A DNA stretch of 64,000 bases, from contig CM043705.1 in assembly GCA_023935145.1 (NCBI GenBank), positions 89,066,084 to 89,130,083 of the forward strand, given 5' to 3'. Positions 24,501 through 33,513 of the stretch are shown in pieces (positions within the stretch are counted from its first letter, which is position 1; the number at the start of each line of letters is the position of its first letter). The stretch comes from Bretschneidera sinensis. Its lineage: Eukaryota > Streptophyta > Magnoliopsida > Brassicales > Akaniaceae. The notes below the pieces were generated by a model. It was not told the DNA's origin. It searched no databases and saw nothing but the letters and a program-made list of their open reading frames with translations. The translations under genes were made by a program, and so were the position numbers.

Positions 24501-26957
24501 TATGTTAGCTCTCCATTGGGCACTACCTTGCAAGAGCAATGACATAAGTAACGTTCTTATTGGTTACTTCACAATCAAGCTTTTTGATTTGTTGAGACGT
24601 GGAGGCCTTCCTCCTCGTTAGAAGCTCAGCTATTAGCCCCTAGATATAGCCCATCAACTATCAGTTATGATCACTATAAAAAGTACATCAACCCACCCAA
24701 AAGTAAAACTTTTACTAAGGAGCTCTAGTAACAACTAAACATGTCAACATGTTGTTGATAAAGTAAAAGTTAGATCGATGATCATAATGCTATCATGAAA
24801 ATAATTAGCAGACAACCAACCTAACAGAAATGGTAAGCAGTGAAGAATCCTGATTGTTAATTGTAGGAAGATGGGTAAAATTACACTTGAAACAAAAGGA
24901 AATAAAAAAGGGTATTTCAAATGAATGGAGTATAACTAACCTGTTGCAAGCAGGAATTCATGAGGATGAAAATCTATGCACTGAATCTGGCCTTCATGAG
25001 ACTTGAAATCATGCAACAGCTTTCCAGCAGTCAAATCCCATATCTGTTAAATCAGGGTATATTACACAAAGTAAACAGAGCCAGCAACAAAAAAGGGTGC
25101 AAAAAATTGTCTCTATTAGCATGATAAATATTTACATGGTGCAGATCCTTAAATTAAATATGGCTGTCGTGTCCTGAGACAGCACTCCTGTGCTCAGATC
25201 CAACTAATGATCGTATTGTGCCCAGCCATTTAACAATAACCCTGATAAAGTGTGTGCACCAGCATGACCATAAAAGGTAGCTGACTCAGTGAGTCAAACA
25301 GAACAAGAACTGTAAGGAAAAGAATCTGTGCATACAACAGTTTTAGCTTCAGAGACAACTCCGCAAAACTCCACTATTGGTTTCGAATTCAAGTCATCAG
25401 TTGGATATCTCATGGTCATGACTACTAGGCTGCCGTTAAATGGAAAAGTAGACATGCACGCTCTCAAAAAAGAGGAAAAAAATTGAACGGCATGCATCTC
25501 AGCGTGTGCAATAGGAGGCTAAAACAAAGCTCACAATTGCACCAGTCAGCCAGAATAATAACCCTTTTGATCACTTATCCAAAAAAGATCCCAAACTTTG
25601 GACTATTTTGTCCTCAAAGCATAAATGAAACTAGTTCCACCAAAATCCTAAACAAAGGGGAAAGCAATTCTAACCTTCACAATGTTGTCCTCTCCACCAG
25701 ATACAACCCAACGGCCATCTGGGGTAAATCTAATTGCATTGACCCCTCGAGTGTGACCCTTGTAAGTATGGATACACCCCTTCTTTCTTATATCCCATAT
25801 CTTAAGATTTGTGTCAAGAGAACCAGATGCGAAGAACTCGCCGAAGGGGTGGAAGTCCACAGATATGCAATTGGATCTGTGACCAGTGAGAGTGCGAACG
25901 ACTACACAGATTCAAATTGCGGCCAAACAAAAATGTAAGACAATAGTAAGGATTCAATAATGTCTGACAGCAATATTCATCAAGAAGTTTAGTTTGAAAT
26001 ATATTTAATGAACTGATAAGCATACTCTTTGCCTCCTCCAAATCCCAAAGTTTGATTGTACCACTTGCAGCTCCTGCGGCTACTAAAACTTCTGAGGAGT
26101 CAAAGCTGACTGAATCAATTCCACTGGTATGTCCAGACAAACTCTGTTATGAAGGCCTATATATTAGATCAAACAAAATGACAGTCTAGTTATGTAAGTT
26201 ATGAAACATCGAATAAATGGGTATTGGCTGCTCTCAAATTGGCTCCTACATAAGAAGATCATAGAGTGCAGCCTTGTTGAGATATAAGTGAATTTCTACA
26301 ATGGTTAAGTGTTTTTGTTATCTATCTCTTTGGAAAATACCATGAATAAATTTGTAATACTACCAATGTAGTCTAGTATATGCAACAATACAAAGGACAT
26401 ATCTGATACTTTTGGGGGCAAAGAATCAGTTGCAAGTTAAAAGAAATGATGGAAGGGGCAAAATGAAAGGTGAAAGGAGAAGCAGAGGGAGAACTGACCA
26501 GTATGGCATTGGGCTTACCAATAGCCCAGAGATTAACCTTGTGATCTTCTCCTCCGGTCACAAGCACCCTCGACGATTTCCTCCCAATCTTAAGACAGTT
26601 GACGGTCGAAGAATGCGCCACAAATTCCTCTTTAATTTTCAAATTAATGAAACTAGTCAAGGCTAACTGTACTAGCGGATGATACTTTCAGTCAACCCAA
26701 CTGAAGAGATGGTTAAAATCAAATAAACATGGTACGGAATTCAAAAATAAAATTTATAATTCGAAAAAAAAATAACAAAGCGAATAGAGAGATCTGTGAT
26801 AGCAAATGCCGCCATTAGAAGCGAGTGCAGTAGATCAAGCATGGCACTGACTTTGTCTATGAGGACACAAAACCCTAAAAAAACATATACTTAACCAAAA
26901 AAAAATTTTAAAAAAGTAATAAAGGATACGTAGCTTGTAAGCGCGTTTGGTGGTCAT
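3593..26957 (-). CDS. KTN80: Katanin p80 WD40 regulatory subunit (KTN80), 18 coding exons
   Basis: Regulatory subunit of the microtubule-severing enzyme katanin. It forms a complex with the p60 AAA ATPase and, in plants, directs severing to microtubule branch and crossover sites. Coding exons (minus strand, first to last): 26930-26957, 26499-26629, 26026-26143, 25675-25901, 24941-25043, 23099-23169, 22814-22888, 22573-22716, 22173-22461, 21494-22024, 13585-13644, 13381-13505, 10226-10351, 9221-9295, 9016-9128, 5326-5442, 5157-5225, 3593-3656. They total 2466 nt (821 residues plus stop), keep phase at every junction and use GT-AG borders. Start [17 protein letters not shown] matches the family N-terminus. 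Residues about 10-299 form seven WD40 blades ([55 protein letters not shown]). A low-complexity Ser-rich linker spans about 300-634. The con80 domain spans about 650-821 ([19 protein letters not shown] onward, ending [10 protein letters not shown]). The length is usual for plant KTN80. The exon 9/10 junction is the least certain, but frame supports it. Confidence 0.93.
3714..5094. mobile_element. MULE-like transposon in KTN80 intron 17
   Basis: The two ends are imperfect inverted repeats of about 195 bp. The left end (AGCTAAATTACATTTATGG..., to about 3911) matches the reverse complement of the right end (about 4900-5094), including the shared blocks TTAATTTGAATCAATGT and CCACGTGG. Both sides are flanked by the same 8 bases AAAATATA (3706-3713 and 5095-5102), a target-site duplication. 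Long inverted repeats with an 8-9 bp duplication fit Mutator-like elements better than hAT elements, whose inverted repeats are short. No transposase is encoded, so it is non-autonomous. Removing it would shrink intron 17 to about 110 bp. Confidence 0.85.
4029..4485. other. coding-like cargo inside the MULE, unidentified
   Basis: Between the inverted repeats lies a stretch with markedly higher C content than its surroundings. It stays open in more than one frame: a 90-codon minus frame (4207-4479), and a plus frame that includes [20 protein letters not shown] and [21 protein letters not shown] do not recognise the protein. The composition contrast suggests a fragment of a host gene picked up by the transposon (Pack-MULE behaviour), but the source and strand are unknown. 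It could equally be MULE-internal sequence with no coding origin. Confidence 0.35.
5478..5690. repeat. imperfect GGGTC/TCGGGT low-complexity tract
   Basis: About 210 bp made of many variants of GGGTCGGGTT, for example GGGTCATTTTGGGTCCCGG. Similar diverged pentamer tracts occur in plant intergenic and intronic repeats. No coding meaning is evident, although the tract is open by composition. Confidence 0.6.
5800..7890 (-). mobile_element. 5'-truncated L1-type LINE in KTN80 intron 15
   Basis: Minus-strand translation shows, in order, reverse-transcriptase motifs [17 protein letters not shown] and [12 protein letters not shown] (7883-7692), then [13 protein letters not shown] and [18 protein letters not shown] (7505-7116), where the catalytic Y/F-A-D-D box has decayed to LAND. 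The zf-RVT block follows (6498-6099: [20 protein letters not shown]), then the C-terminal [16 protein letters not shown] (about 6050-5865). Stops and frameshifts separate the pieces. The endonuclease and ORF1 are missing, as expected of a 5'-truncated LINE. It lies in the same orientation as KTN80. Confidence 0.85.
7965..8375 (+). mobile_element. LINE 3' fragment, opposite orientation
   Basis: The plus strand encodes [20 protein letters not shown] and, after a stop, the weakly conserved tail seen at the end of plant LINEs, then an A-rich end near 8370. It corresponds to the same C-terminal region as the minus-strand LINE ending near 5865, so intron 15 carries inverted copies of LINE tails about 2 kb apart. 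Their mutual identity was not measured. Confidence 0.7.
10976..11632. repeat. 328-bp direct tandem duplication in KTN80 intron 12
   Basis: Copy 1 (10976-11303) and copy 2 (11304-11632) both begin CTGATAGATAGACACC and end GAAGGCGGCCC. By eye they differ by only a few bases (for example TAATTT versus TAACTT, and the length of a T-run). The near identity indicates a recent duplication. No coding content. Confidence 0.95.
12180..12495 (+). mobile_element. LINE 3' fragment in KTN80 intron 12
   Basis: The plus strand encodes [19 protein letters not shown], the W-x-x-W-x-E-x-N motif near the C-terminus of plant L1-type LINE proteins, followed by a T-rich 3' region. Everything upstream of this motif is missing. 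It ends just where the TRIM-like element begins at 12505. Confidence 0.7.
12505..13098 (+). mobile_element. TRIM-like mini-LTR element in KTN80 intron 12
   Basis: Two direct repeats (12505-12700 and 12876-13098) begin TGTTGAGAGT / TGTTAAGAGT and end ACA. They share long blocks such as ACTGTTGAATTGTATTCATA. Only about 175 bp separate them. A degenerate tRNA-Met-like primer site follows the first repeat, and a purine tract GAAGGAGAG precedes the second. The second repeat has an internal 24-bp duplication at its start, so its true start may be 12900. No convincing target duplication was found. It has no coding capacity, so it is a non-autonomous element. Confidence 0.7.
13900..13996 (-). mobile_element. 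possible tRNA-derived SINE head
   Basis: Read on the minus strand, TTAGCTTAGTGGATAGCAT resembles a pol III A box in tRNA context. GTTGGTTGATAGCCCTATCC, about 30 bases on, resembles a diverged B box. No poly-A tail or target duplication was identified. Confidence 0.35.
14110..14700. repeat. dispersed repeat of unknown class in KTN80 intron 10
   Basis: The minus strand near 14140-14250 reads as a phrase ending GGGCCATTTCCTCTGTAAG, preceded by a motif like GGGGTCAGCTAAATTGATC. The plus strand near 14683 has a related TTGGGCTTGGCTACATAAAC. A recurring G-TTGGG-TCGGCT motif of this kind is widespread in plant introns. I regard it as a repeat and assign no class. Confidence 0.4.
15438..15655. repeat. 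109-bp direct tandem duplication
   Basis: Copies 15438-15546 and 15547-15655 each begin AGTTGGGTCGGCTGGTCATA and end with CACCCCTTTT. One base differs (TTAGACC versus TTAAACC). The junction with the next feature is immediate. Confidence 0.95.
15655..15960 (+). mobile_element. LINE 3' fragment in KTN80 intron 10
   Basis: The plus strand encodes [20 protein letters not shown] and then [20 protein letters not shown]. These are the end of the zf-RVT block and the C-terminal W-x-x-x-E-x-N-x-R-x-F region of a plant L1-type LINE. The frame is open for about 90 codons, but upstream domains are missing. Confidence 0.75.
16168..16505 (+). mobile_element. very small LTR element (TRIM/SMART-like) in intron 10
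   Basis: Direct repeats of about 82 bp (16168-16249) and about 75 bp (16432 to about 16505) begin TGTTAAA and share ATATGAGCTT and ATATACATTGTTG. The first is followed directly by a perfect primer site TGGTATCAGAGCC (16250-16262). A purine-rich GTGTGGGG lies just before the second. The whole element is about 340 bp with a 182-bp interior and no coding sequence. The exact 3' end is blurred by an overlapping tandem duplication. Confidence 0.75.
16474..16865. repeat. about 197-bp tandem duplication overlapping the mini-LTR end
   Basis: TTAAGCTTTTGGATAATTAG occurs at 16474 and again at 16671. The following text (CTTATCTCCCTACAC, TAGTATCCACTACTTCACC, TTTGATAAGTCACAAAA) repeats in the same order. 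Copy 1 includes the last part of the mini-element's second LTR, so the duplication arose after that insertion. Confidence 0.9.
20902..20914 (-). promoter_or_regulatory. primer binding site of the intron 10 copia
   Basis: The plus strand reads TGCTCTGATACCA, complementary to the TGGTATCAGAGCA tRNA-Met site. It lies three bases from the LTR border at 20918. Confidence 0.9.
20918..21078 (-). repeat. 5' LTR of the intron 10 copia
   Basis: About 161 bp, starting TGAAAATAAAGG on the plus strand next to the primer site and ending ATTGTTAACA, so on the minus strand it is TGTTAACA...TTTCA. The border rests on the TG...CA rule and the primer site. Confidence 0.7.
22186..22347 (-). repeat. KTN80: 19-residue tandem repeat in the KTN80 linker
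   Basis: Exon 9 encodes three successive copies of a unit [12 protein letters not shown] followed by a short charged tail (KETKS), at residues about 338-356, 357-375 and 376-391. At DNA level the 57-bp unit is nearly identical between copies. The repeat sits in the disordered linker between the WD40 propeller and con80. Serine-rich motifs of this kind are potential phosphorylation sites, which is inference. Confidence 0.85.
23170..24940 (-). other. KTN80 intron 5, unassigned content
   Basis: The 1.77-kb intron contains a plus-strand open stretch at 24217-24495 rich in Leu, Ser and Lys, with no recognisable domain and no similarity I can name. The text around 24200-24750 looks like an old repeat insertion, but no LTR, inverted repeat or target duplication could be defined. 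Confidence 0.4.
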
Positions 26958-27470
26958 GGCGGAAAAGAAACAGAAGACAAAACCCTAACAACAGCAATAC
27001 CAGTAGACATTCAAAATCAAATCTGATATTATAATGAGGATGGTACTCCAGATCCAGTCTCAGATGACCTCATTGCATTTGCATTGTAAAATTTGTAATG
27101 CAGAAACACAAATGACTGCGAAGATCAACAACGCACTTATTAATCAAAAACAAGCAAACAGAAAAAGAAAAAAAAATTGAATAAGAGAGAAGAGAGTGAA
27201 TGATAGAGTTTGAGTGACTGACATTTTACCTGCACTTCTCTTGTTTGCCAACCAAACGTAAAATGCGCCTTTGCTCTCTTCTTTCTTCCCTCCCTTAATT
27301 ATTGAATAAATACACAGCGGATACAGCAGCAACGGAAGTAGAACAGTGATAGAAGTATAGCATAAGCATCCAAAAAATATATATATGATAAAAAGGAATT
27401 TTCAAGAGTAAGGTGAACAAGTGATGGCTTTTAGTTTCCCTCTCCCTTTAGCAGGAAAGAAAGAAACCGC
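26958..27470 (-). promoter_or_regulatory. KTN80: KTN80 5' UTR and proximal promoter
   Basis: Upstream of the start codon the minus strand has a pyrimidine-rich leader. A telo-box (AAACCCTAA on the plus strand, 26980-26988) lies about 23 bases before the ATG, and a second one lies in intron 1 (26870-26878). A possible 5' UTR intron is suggested by GCAG|GTAAAATG on the minus strand near 27236 with a plausible acceptor (TTGTTAG) just before the coding exon; this is inference. Telo-boxes are common near start sites of plant genes active in dividing cells. The transcription start is not determinable. Confidence 0.45.
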
Positions 27471-28955
27471 CCAGTAGTTTTTAAATAGACTACTTCAATG
27501 GATAAATAGATTTTTTAGAGAGAAAGAGGGCAGGTCAAAGACAAGGGTCAAGGAGGAAGAGAAGGAGGTTTATGCTTTTGCCACTCTTCCATTTCTCAAA
27601 TAGACCTACTTAATAATAATCATCAATCATCATTAATCTCTACTCTTACGCTTCTGTAATCTATTGTATCATTGGTTCAAATTATTCAGGAGGAGAAATA
27701 TTTATTTAAAAATGGTACTGTAAATATTTATTTTTTAGGATAGTACGGTAATATTTTATTTCTCAATTATTTAAAATTAGTAATACTGTAACATTTTTCA
27801 AGTTTGGTAATAATTATAATAATTTATTTTTAATTTTTTTATAAACAACACTCAATAATTTTAATTGATGTAATTTTACTTTAAACCCATTTAACATCAA
27901 TCCAAACTATGTAAGATGTGAACAGTTACACAAACTATTAATTGCAAATTAACAATCAAATTGAGGGTATAATTGTATTATATCCTAAAAACTAATGCGA
28001 TAAAAAAAAAGTTGACATGAAAGGACGAAAAATTGACTAATAACATAATTTTATTTTTATATGTTTTTAAAAGAGCCTATTATGTCCTTCCGTCGAAATA
28101 GAAAAGGCTACGTCACTACCCACCACATTCCCTTCTCATTTGTTCCTCTCTTTAATTTTATTTTGAAATAATATAAATATACGGTATACCTTATTAATGT
28201 CTATATTTATTTAACTTTCACTCCCTCGTGATTAACCAAATTCAGTGGGACACTTTTGCTTTAAATTTCATGTGAATCATGTTACTCTTATTATGTTCAC
28301 AAACCAACACGGACGGATTTGAAATCTTAACCTTTCAATGTGTCCGGTTTTTCATACTATTTATTACTCTTGTTGCCACTTGACCATTATGTTTACAATT
28401 TTTTTAAGAATGAAAATTTTTAAGGTGTATTTAATTGTGAAAATATTTTTATTTTATTTTTATTTTTTATCTTTATTTTTTTATATTTTGTTCAATAATT
28501 TACATATTTTTAACATAATTAAAAAAATAACATTTCTCTTTTTAATATAATATTAAAAAAATTAAAAAATATAAAATGTTATTCATTTTCTATTTTTATT
28601 TTTTTTAATATTTTACTCAACAATTTACGCATTCTTAACACAATTTAAAAAATAACACTTTATTTTTTAGTATAATATTGAAAATTTTGAAAAAAGCAAA
28701 AACATTTTTGTTTGGAAAATATTTTTTGCGAAAGTTACAAGATTCTTGTTTTCTCTTGTTTAATTTCTCTTCACTTTCCCACAAAAGCATAATATAACTT
28801 TATTGACAGAATCATTGACCCACCAAAAATTGGAATTTAACTTTCCACAATTAAGAGAAAGTGTTTTTTAATTGTACATGCGATTTTGCCCCGAGTATAC
28901 ATGATACTTTATATTTGTTTATAAAGTTTTTTTTCGATTAGTTAACTATTATAAC
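27471..28955. other. AT-rich intergenic region
   Basis: No gene recognised. A diverged tandem duplication of about 126 bp lies at roughly 28430-28690: the phrase CAATAATTTACATATTTTTAA recurs as CAACAATTTACGCATTCTTAA. The short frame at 28338-28550 is Phe/Leu-rich low complexity. Confidence 0.55.
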
Positions 28956-28959
28956 TATA

Positions 28960-29400
28960 GATGGTATGAATAAATGAATAACTGTAAACAAAGTAAAACG
29001 CAGAGGAAAGTTTTCATACTTTTTAGACTCGAAATTCTTCGACGGTTTGAATTCCTCCGATGTACACTCCTCTTGATTCTTAATAGTATTCGTGTGTAAT
29101 CACAGAAATGGAAAACACACTTCACTCATCACCCAAGAACCTTATATTAGTATCTCTTTGAAACAAGATGAGTGCTTCTTTCTCTTTCTCTCTAGAATAA
29201 TTTTCCAGCCGCCTTTTCTTGCTTGCATTTACATATATTTATACTACTATGTAGGGTGGTTATTTTCAGTTAAAATAACCAAGAGATGCATGGATTCAAA
29301 CTAAGAGTTGCATGGTTTCATCCACGTCTCTTGGTTTAAACTTAAACGGACAGGTCGAGTCGCTCATCATGAGTGCCCAACCTGGCCTAAATATCCAACA
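28960..29400 (-). repeat. 3' LTR of the truncated copia
   Basis: The border at 29400 is clear: the plus strand reads ATATCCAACA followed by TCTCCCACTC, i.e. on the minus strand a GAGTGGGAGA purine tract directly before TGTTGGATAT. The other border, near 28960, is a guess because the partner LTR is missing. Confidence 0.6.
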
Positions 29401-29410
29401 TCTCCCACTC
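29401..29410 (-). promoter_or_regulatory. polypurine tract
   Basis: The minus strand reads GAGTGGGAGA immediately 5' of the LTR start TGTTGG, as needed for plus-strand DNA priming in an LTR retrotransposon. Confidence 0.75.
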
Positions 29411-30288
29411 ACACGTGATAAGCTCGACATCATCCAACAGATAGAGAGAGAATCTCAACATCTAAATTCCTTTCGAGAACTTCGTACAGGCAAATGGGTC
29501 ATGCGACCTACGAGTACACTTGCACCTGGGAGCTCAATACTATGCAACTGTTAAGTACACATAATAGCTTCAACCCTAAATAAACAAAATTAAATTTAAA
29601 AAAAATATCTCGTAGTGCCCCAGACTTATTTTATTACAGCAGTCATAGCAGACCTAATCCCTCAAAGGCTATGCCTCTGGGTCTCACACAGTGAGGACAC
29701 ATGGATTCATTCACTCACTTCCCTTTTAGGTCGTACTAAACACATGTAGTATGAAATACATGCTATAGTCGTTTACTCTTTCTTGATAAGAGTGTATGTC
29801 CTTTTAAATTGTATACCACTATTAGACTAGTCGCAATCTACATCTTCATGCTCTTATACACCTAGTTTGAGTTCTTTATTAGCTCGTTCTTTTGAGCACC
29901 TTAATAAGTATTCGCATCCGGTTTCCATCTAGGTTTCTATGATCGTGATCGGTCTAAGTTTTAAAACTTTGGCTCAATACCTCAACTCGACTCTCGTCAA
30001 GGCGGCTTTTAATAAGGTACATTATTTATGAATTTATTACATTCACTATATACTTATCTCACTTTCATTAGCATCAAAATAGTGTACCAAGTCTTATCTC
30101 AGTGTTTGAGGTGATCACTTGTGAGAAAGAGCCGACCTTTTCCTGGTGACATACTTTAATACACATATGTGTATCCTTGTGACAATATCAATATGTATGA
30201 AATAACACATCACATAAAACAAATGCAATATTTATAATAATATCACAATCTTTAAGTTTGTACAATGATCCATCAAATATAAATTACA

Positions 30289-31678
30289 TCAGATTCTACA
30301 CAAATCTAGTGACTCTACACAAGATAGAAACACGTCTCTAGGAATATACTTAAGGATCATATCAACAACCATCTTATGAGTAGAAATATACTTAAGGATC
30401 ACCTCTTTTTGTGCCACAATGTCTCTAACAAAATTATTCTTAGTGTCAATGTGTTTTGTTCTACCATGATACATAGGATCCTTTACATAAGCCATAGCAG
30501 CTTGGCTATCAAAATAAACTGCCACTAGGCCTGAAGCTTCAGTGACAACATTCAAATTTTCCAAGAATCTTCAAAGCCACACCGCCTCTTGTACTACTGC
30601 AGAACAAGCTATAAATTCAGCCTCCATCGTTGATAAGGCTGTGCAAGATTTCTTCTTGCTACTCTAAGATATAACTCCATTGTTAAGCAAGAAAGTGTAT
30701 CAGACATTGATTTATGCTCATCTAAATCTCCTGTCCAATCGGCATCTGTGTAACCTACTAGGCACAAATCATTCCCTCGATAACATAAGGAAAAATCTAC
30801 AATGCCTTTCAAATATCTGAGAATCCTTTTGACTACCATCCAATGCTTCTTACCAGGGTTTGATTGATAACGGCTTACTAGCCCTACGGCATAACAAATG
30901 TCAGGCCGAGTACACATCATAACATACATCAAGCTTCCGAAAGCACTAGAGTAAGGAACACTCTCCATTTCTTTCTTTTCTTTTGGAGACTTAAGACACA
31001 TTTTTAGGCTTAGACTTTCAACTTTGGCTATATGAGTATCTATAAGATTGGCATTATGTAAATTGAATCGTTCAAGAATCTTTTTAATATAAGACTCTTG
31101 TGACAAAGCTAAAAGTCTCCTAAAATGATCCCTATGGATCTTAACACCAAGTGCATAATTAAGCTTTCCTAATTCCTTCATTTCAAAATTAGAGGACACC
31201 CATTCTTTTAATGGTAATTAAGAACTCCTTATCATTCCCATCTAATAGGATGTCGTCTACATCGAGGGACAAAATTGTAAATTTATCCTTAATAGGTTTG
31301 ATGTACACATAGAGATTTTTTTCGATCATCGTAAACTCATAAAAACTTATAGGTCGATGAAATATCATATTACATTGCCTGGAAAATTGCTTCAAGCCAT
31401 ATATAGAATGTTGGAGTTTGCACACCTTCCGCTCTGGGCCTTTAGCTATAAAACCAACAGGTTATTCCATATAGATTTCTTCATCCAGTTCTCCTTTGAC
31501 TAATGCAATCTTAACATCCATCTGATGCAATTCTAATCAGACTTTCAACTATAGCTAAAATTAGACGAATAAAGGTGAACCTTACAACTGGAGAGAAGGT
31601 TTCCTCATAATCTATACTCTACTTTTGAGTATAACCCTTAGCCACTAGACGAGCCTTGTACCTCTCAATAGTTCCATT
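30289..31678 (-). pseudogene. copia reverse transcriptase and RNase H remnant
   Basis: The pol C-terminal half is preserved as three overlapping open pieces (31425-31189, 31199-30609 and 30564-30289) that lie in different frames. Each contains unmistakable copia motifs (IYGLKQ, VDDILLDGND, RPDICYAVG, TDADWTGD, AMAYVKDP). The reverse transcriptase copies element RNA into DNA inside the gag particle and RNase H removes the RNA. The frame changes and internal stops make the protein non-functional. Confidence 0.85.
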
Positions 31679-32278
31679 TGTTAGAATTTTTTTTAATTTC
31701 CTCCCAATTATTCATGGCTTTTTAATAGCCATTATTTGGCCATTTTAATATAATAATCAAATTGAGAGTTACACATTTTGTAACTATCAAATGACTTTTC
31801 AATAGTTATTATTTGACTATTTTAATATAGCCAATAAATTGAAAGTTACAAATTTGTAATTAATCTCAATAAATTAAAAGTTACAAATTTTGTAATTATT
31901 TCTATTTTAAATTTTGAATTAGATTCTTAGGCTCATTTGTACCTATAAATACAAATATTTTCAAGAGCCTAAGACACACAATTTTTTAGATTCTTATTCT
32001 TATTTTATACTCTCTATATATTTGTGTTTTTGGGCAACCTTGATCGGGTTGGTTCACCTCCGCTTCCCAATGGATGTGCACATTGTAGGAGGCAAAGCTG
32101 CAAGCACCTGAGTTTTATTTTGGAGCTGATCTTAGCCATTTTTACCTGCATGTAGGGAGGCTGTAACAGCTTTAGGACAGTGGCTTTCCGCGACTCACAG
32201 GCCAGCTCATTCTGTCTTCTCTATTTTAATTATTTATTATTATTATACAGTATTATTTAATATCATACATTTATATTG
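31679..32278 (+). mobile_element. LTR-type fragment inserted in the copia
   Basis: The copia coding sequence stops abruptly at a TGTTAGAATT, the usual start of a plant LTR. An AT-rich U3-like stretch follows with a TATA-like CTATAAATAC (about 31941), then a more GC-rich R/U5-like part around 32035-32210. It ends where the next element's LTR begins (32279), so it is truncated. Family not identified. Confidence 0.5.
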
Positions 32279-33457
32279 TGTTAAATTATTTTAATAATGA
32301 AAAAAAATATTATTGTGCTAATTTTCTTTATCTAGTCTTGTTTTGATTTTAAGGAAAAAGAAACACATGTTAGAAGCAATGTGCGATCAATGGAACCTTA
32401 AAGTATTTCTGAAGACTTAGAAGAAAAGTAAGAGATTACTAGTATAGTAAAAATTAAATTCCTTGTTAATATCTCTCTATACTCCTAGATCAATTATGAC
32501 TTAAAGATTAAAATGTTTTTAAATGACTTTAAGCAAAAACAAAAGTTTTTCTTCAGATCATAGTCAACTACAGAGAACCGTAACCAACTACAGAAGCTTG
32601 TTGTAGTTGACTACACATTGTTTAGTTGACTACAGGGTCTACTGAAGGGCACAAAACCTTACCATAGTCAACTACACAATGCTTATTCAACTACAGGGTC
32701 TCACAGCTTTCATCAATCAAAGTTGTAGTCGACTACAAGACCTACCTGAGGCTTTGTTTTAATTTTCAAAAAGATTGTAGTCAACTACACCTTGCTGTAG
32801 TCGACTACGACAAGTCTAGTAACAGCTATTTTGCATAAAATCTTGCGCGAATCAGCTGCATTTAATGCTCAAACGGTCATATTGTATTTGAATTGGTTGT
32901 TAGGAGTTTTTGCTATAAATACCCAGCCATTACAAGCCTCAACAACCATCTTGAACACCATAGAAAATATTCATTACAAGAATCAAGCTTTCAATTTTAT
33001 TTTTTTGAGCCATTGTTGAGCTTTAGCTTTAGAGAGAAAAACTTATGAGTTGTAAGCATTTATTGTACACTCTCTCTTGTTGTAATCTATTCATTCCTTC
33101 TCAAAGTGAAAAAGAGTTCGTATAACTCTAGAGTGTTTAAGCATTAAACACTTCCTTGTGGAAGAAATATTTGTAAGGTTTAGGCAACACCCGTGAAGTT
33201 GCTTGATTATCATTAGTGGATTGCTTCAAGGAACAAGGAGGTTCCTTGAATAGAGCAAACATAGGGTCGGAGTGATTCCGATATTGTTGAACCACTATAA
33301 ACGGAGTTTTCATATTCTCTTCCTTTACTCCTTTAATTTCAAGCAATTTATTTATTGTGTGCTTTACTTGATTAAATTGTTAAAATTGGTTTGTTGAAAT
33401 GCAAAAAGCTTTTAAAACCCAATTCACCCCCCTCTTAGGTTTGTACCTCGGTCTACA
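32279..33457 (+). repeat. 5' LTR of the Sirevirus-type element
   Basis: The start at 32279 (TGTTAAATTATTTTAATAATG) was set by alignment with the 3' LTR start at 38707 (TGTTGATCCCATATTTATTTTGATAATG). The end at 33457 (GGTCTACA) is set by the following primer site. Length 1179 bp. It contains a cluster of GTAGT-C/T-GACTAC palindromes. Confidence 0.85.
32565..32812. repeat. cluster of short palindromes in the LTR
   Basis: About nine variants of TGTAGT(C/T)(G/A)ACTACA occur within 250 bp, in both orientations, for example TTGTAGTTGACTACA near 32600, TGTAGTCGACTACAA near 32724 and TGTAGTCGACTACG near 32802. The perfect form is a 12-base palindrome centred on GTCGAC. Palindrome clusters are known from Sirevirus LTRs. 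Confidence 0.85.
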
Positions 33458-33459
33458 AT

Positions 33460-33471
33460 TGGTATCAGAGC
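33460..33471 (+). promoter_or_regulatory. primer binding site of the Sirevirus-type element
   Basis: TGGTATCAGAGC, a perfect initiator tRNA-Met site, two bases after the LTR end. Confidence 0.95.
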
Positions 33472-33513
33472 AAGGTGCTCTTGTTTTAGGCTTAATATCC
33501 TAGAGTTGATCCT

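Larger units (their letters stand above)
28960..31678 (-). mobile_element. Ty1/copia, 3' half, cut at 31679
   Basis: Reading the minus strand from 31678: reverse transcriptase (KVCKLQHSIYGLKQFSRQC, then LSLDVDDILLDGND, in which the YVDD box has become LDVDD; then MKELGKLNYALGVKIHRD and RPDICYAVGLVSRYQ), RNase H (GYTDADWTGDLDEHKS, YFDSQAAMAYVKDPMY and RTKHIDTKNNFV, ending at 30289), an untranslated stretch, a polypurine tract and the 3' LTR (29400 down to about 28960). Stops and frameshifts are present, so it is dead. The 5' half is absent: at 31679 the sequence jumps to another element. Confidence 0.85.

Noticed and set aside
26511..26519. Alternative donor GTAAGCCC within KTN80 exon 2
   Set aside because: Using it removes residues KPNAIL and breaks the reading frame into exon 3, while the donor at 26498 keeps phase and matches the family sequence.
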